Assembly (NCBI GenBank): GCA_021732945.1
Contig: JAKFWB010000592.1
Span: 1 to 6,354, forward strand
Direction: 5' to 3'
DNA length: 6,354 nucleotides
From: Porphyrobacter sp.
GTDB lineage: Bacteria > Pseudomonadota > Alphaproteobacteria > Sphingomonadales > Sphingomonadaceae
Shown: piece by piece, positions 4,489 to 6,354 of the stretch
Layout of the letters: the number at the start of each line of letters is the position of its first letter
Numbering within the stretch: the stretch's first letter is position 1
Translations under genes and position numbers: made by a program
The notes under the pieces: model-generated
Seen by the model: only the letters and a program-made list of their open reading frames with translations
Database searches by the model: none
What the model was told of the DNA's origin: nothing

Positions 4489-6015
4489 ATGGCCAGCCCG
4501 TCAGAAAAATTAGCAAAATCCCTTGAGGCGCTGGAAGTTTTCCAACGCGAAGGTCGCACATGCATTCGTTTTGACGAAATGGGGCGCACAGACCGCCAGC
4601 GCCTTATCCGCAATGGCTTCCTTCGTTTGGTGATGAGGGGCTGGTATATCGCGACGCGCCCCGATGAAAATACCGGCGAAAGCACGGCATGGTATGCATC
4701 ATTCTGGGGTTTCTGCTCTGAATATCTGACTGAACGATTCGGCACGGATTGGTGCCTGTCACCCGAGCAATCATTACTCCTCCACGCGGGGAACTGGACC
4801 GTGCCAAAGCAATTGCTGGTTCGCGCGGGTGGCGGAAGCAATCGCCCTGTCACATTGCTGCATGACACAAGCTTATTAGATGTGCGGCAAGCTCTTCCTT
4901 CTGAAAATGATCAGGCAATGCTCGAAGGGATGCGCGTCTATGGCATCGATGCGGCTCTGATTGCAGCCTCACCAAATTTTTTCGTGAACCATCCAACCGA
5001 AGCGCGAGCATTGCTCGCCATTCAACGCGATGCGACCGGCTTGCTCGCACGTTTGCTTAGCGGAAATCACACTGCGATTGCTGGTCGGCTTGCTGGCGCG
5101 TTTCGCAATTTCGGTGCCGACCGCATTGCCGATGATATTCTTTCAGCGATGCGCGCGGCAGGGCATGACGTGCGCGAAGCTGATCCGTTCGATCACCGCC
5201 TAGACGGCTTTATCTTCACGCGCGAACCATCCCCTTATGTTCATCGCATTCGATTGATGTGGGAAAAAATGCGGCAGGATATTCCCGCGCAGTTCCCGCT
5301 CCCGCCTGCCAAGCGCAATGACATTGACGCTTATCTGAACGCCGTTGACGACATTTACGTTACCGATGCCTATCATTCACTGTCCATCGAAGGATACCGC
5401 GTTACCCGCGATCTGATTGAGCGTGTGCGTGACGGAAAATGGAACCCCGATGCCAATGAAGCGGATAAAGCGCACAAGGATGCGATGGCCGCGCGTGGAT
5501 ATTATCAATGCTTTTCTGTCGTGAAGGAAAGCGTGGCAAGCGTTCTAAAGGGCGCGAATGCTGGCGAGATCGCCGATAAGGATCACAGCACATGGTATCA
5601 GCAAATGTTCGGGCCAAGCGTTGAAGCTGGCCTGATCGAAGCGGCAAGCCTTGCGGGCTATCGCAATGGACAAGTTTTTATAAGAGGTTCACAACACAGG
5701 CCGCTCAACAGCGATGCCGTGCGCGATGCCATGCCTGCCTTTTTTGAATTGCTCCGCAGTGAGCCCGATCCAGCCGTCCGTATCGTGCTGGGACATTTTA
5801 TCTTCGTTTATATCCACCCGTATTTTGATGGGAACGGACGCATGGGGCGTTTCTTGATGAATGTAATGATGGCGAGTGGCGGTTATCCGTGGACGGTTGT
5901 TCCTGTCGAGCAACGCAATCGCTACATGAGTGCGCTTGAACAAGCGAGTGTCCATCAGAACATTATTCCCTTTGCAGAGTTTCTCGCTGATCAAATTCGC
6001 AAGCCAACAAAATAG
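4489..6015 (+). CDS. Fic family protein with N-terminal AbiEi-like winged-helix region and built-in inhibitory motif
   Basis: This 508-residue protein appears intact. The catalytic Fic motif HPYFDGNGRMGR is at residues 443-454 (usual form HPFx[D/E]GNGRxxR, with Tyr for Phe); H443 is the expected base for nucleotide transfer, usually AMPylation, onto a target protein hydroxyl. An inhibitory [S/T]xxxE[G/N] motif, SLSIEG, spans 297-302. E301 would pair with the last motif Arg (R454) and keep the enzyme off, making it a class II Fic with the inhibitory helix before the core. Residues about 9-56 (FQREGRTCIRFDEMGRTDRQ, then LIRNGFLRLVMRGWYI) resemble the N-terminal winged helix of AbiEi-type antitoxins and probably bind DNA. 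Residues 57-250 are an AbiEi-like middle region of unknown role. The start is placed at ATG 4489. GTG 4474 is possible, but neither has a good ribosome site (AGTGG at 4473-4477 is far). The gene is preceded by 24-base repeats, likely its operator. The target is unknown. Confidence 0.88.
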   Translation: MASPSEKLAKSLEALEVFQREGRTCIRFDEMGRTDRQRLIRNGFLRLVMRGWYIATRPDENTGESTAWYASFWGFCSEYLTERFGTDWCLSPEQSLLLHAGNWTVPKQLLVRAGGGSNRPVTLLHDTSLLDVRQALPSENDQAMLEGMRVYGIDAALIAASPNFFVNHPTEARALLAIQRDATGLLARLLSGNHTAIAGRLAGAFRNFGADRIADDILSAMRAAGHDVREADPFDHRLDGFIFTREPSPYVHRIRLMWEKMRQDIPAQFPLPPAKRNDIDAYLNAVDDIYVTDAYHSLSIEGYRVTRDLIERVRDGKWNPDANEADKAHKDAMAARGYYQCFSVVKESVASVLKGANAGEIADKDHSTWYQQMFGPSVEAGLIEAASLAGYRNGQVFIRGSQHRPLNSDAVRDAMPAFFELLRSEPDPAVRIVLGHFIFVYIHPYFDGNGRMGRFLMNVMMASGGYPWTVVPVEQRNRYMSALEQASVHQNIIPFAEFLADQIRKPTK

Positions 6016-6293
6016 GGCGATCATACCGCTCGGCTGATCAATCTGATATTCCTAAATTCCATTACCTCGTGAGCCTGCGCGCCCAATGATCCACTGAATG
6101 ATCGAACTTATCCGTGATTGAATGATCTGGGTGCAAGGCGTCGCGACATATCGCAACTGGCCTTCTCCACGTTGTTTTGATTCCGCTGGAATGCACCTTC
6201 ATTCATGCACGGATTTTAGAGTCTCACTTTGGGGAGGAACCCCTCCGACTTCAATCGGATACTGGCTTCAGCCACAGACTCGGTGTGTAGCCT
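6016..6293. other. Non-coding stretch after the Fic gene with short repeats and hairpins
   Basis: No supported gene. AATGATC occurs at 6085, 6097 and 6121 (steps of 12 and 24 bases), twice within TGAATGATC. ATGCAC is repeated at 6191 and 6205. Two small stems follow: GGAGG/CCTCC (6233-6237 with 6242-6246) and TCCGA/TCGGA (6244-6248 with 6255-6259). A 46-codon minus frame (6202-6062) has no recognisable family. No clear terminator for the Fic gene is seen near its stop. Confidence 0.45.
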
Positions 6294-6354
6294 GTACCCT
6301 CGGAGAAAACGGAAGCCGCCGAAGGCGTGAAGCTTCCGTTTTCTCCGAGGGTAC
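6294..6354. repeat. Perfect 23-bp inverted repeat with nested hairpin at the right edge
   Basis: The arms 6294-6316 and 6332-6354 are exact reverse complements (23 of 23), separated by 15 bases that contain a further stem CGCC-GAA-GGCG (6317-6327). The inner part, AAAACGGAAGC facing GCTTCCGTTTT, has the form of a bidirectional intrinsic terminator. GAGAAAACGGAAG within the arm recalls the CAGAAAACGGAAA portion of Tn21-type terminal repeats (from memory), but the GGGG end is absent. It ends exactly at the last base of the window. It may therefore be a transposon end, a terminator, or a fold-back artefact at a contig end. Confidence 0.75.

Noticed and set aside
4350..4868. 172-codon minus-strand open frame over the repeats and the start of the Fic gene
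   Set aside because: Antisense shadow. It reads through the AT-rich repeat tract and has no recognisable domain.
6062..6202. 46-codon minus-strand open frame
   Set aside because: No recognisable family. Short and rich in residues encoded by the AATGATC repeats (DHS motifs).

Overview
The window looks like the edge of a decayed integrative element in the GC-rich chromosome of an alphaproteobacterium, most probably a sphingomonad. The taxonomic guess rests on the style of the protein families (the relaxase ending GGVDWSFGR, the HigBA pair, the Fic protein) and on base composition. It is inference, not a database result.

Layout. Positions 1-1089 (minus strand) carry an ordinary housekeeping-type gene, a diacylglycerol-kinase-family lipid kinase, which overlaps by 4 bases the start of a further gene running off the left edge. 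After about 235 bases of intergenic DNA comes the 3' part of a tRNA-Arg(CCG) gene (1325-1370, minus). tRNA identity stops abruptly at the anticodon stem, as expected of an attachment-site copy left by a tyrosine-recombinase element. To its right lie a site-specific integrase with a large in-frame internal deletion (1564-1839), the truncated and frameshifted C-terminal part of a VirD2-type/DUF3363 relaxase (2170-2909), an intact type II toxin-antitoxin operon higB-higA (2959-3649), a truncated and frameshifted large serine recombinase (3848-4345), and an intact 508-residue Fic protein (4489-6015). The last 340 bases hold no convincing gene and end in a perfect 23-bp inverted repeat.

How the parts relate. 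All three genes for DNA mobility are broken, while both toxin-type modules (HigBA and Fic) have complete reading frames and intact key motifs. This fits an immobilised island in which self-maintaining toxin loci outlast the transfer functions. HigB is a predicted ribosome-dependent mRNA interferase and HigA its DNA-binding antitoxin and autorepressor. The Fic protein joins an N-terminal winged-helix region resembling AbiEi-type antitoxins to a Fic core that carries its own inhibitory motif, so it could act as a one-polypeptide toxin with built-in regulation.

The most interesting non-coding signal is directly upstream of the Fic gene: an AT-rich tract with four ACGA-containing units whose starts are exactly 24 bases apart (three share ACGAAATTT), next to a 16-bp perfect palindrome with the same GAAATTT core. 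This is a good candidate for an operator read by the Fic protein's own N-terminal domain. A second periodic array, TTGCA at exact 20-base intervals, lies between the tRNA fragment and the integrase.
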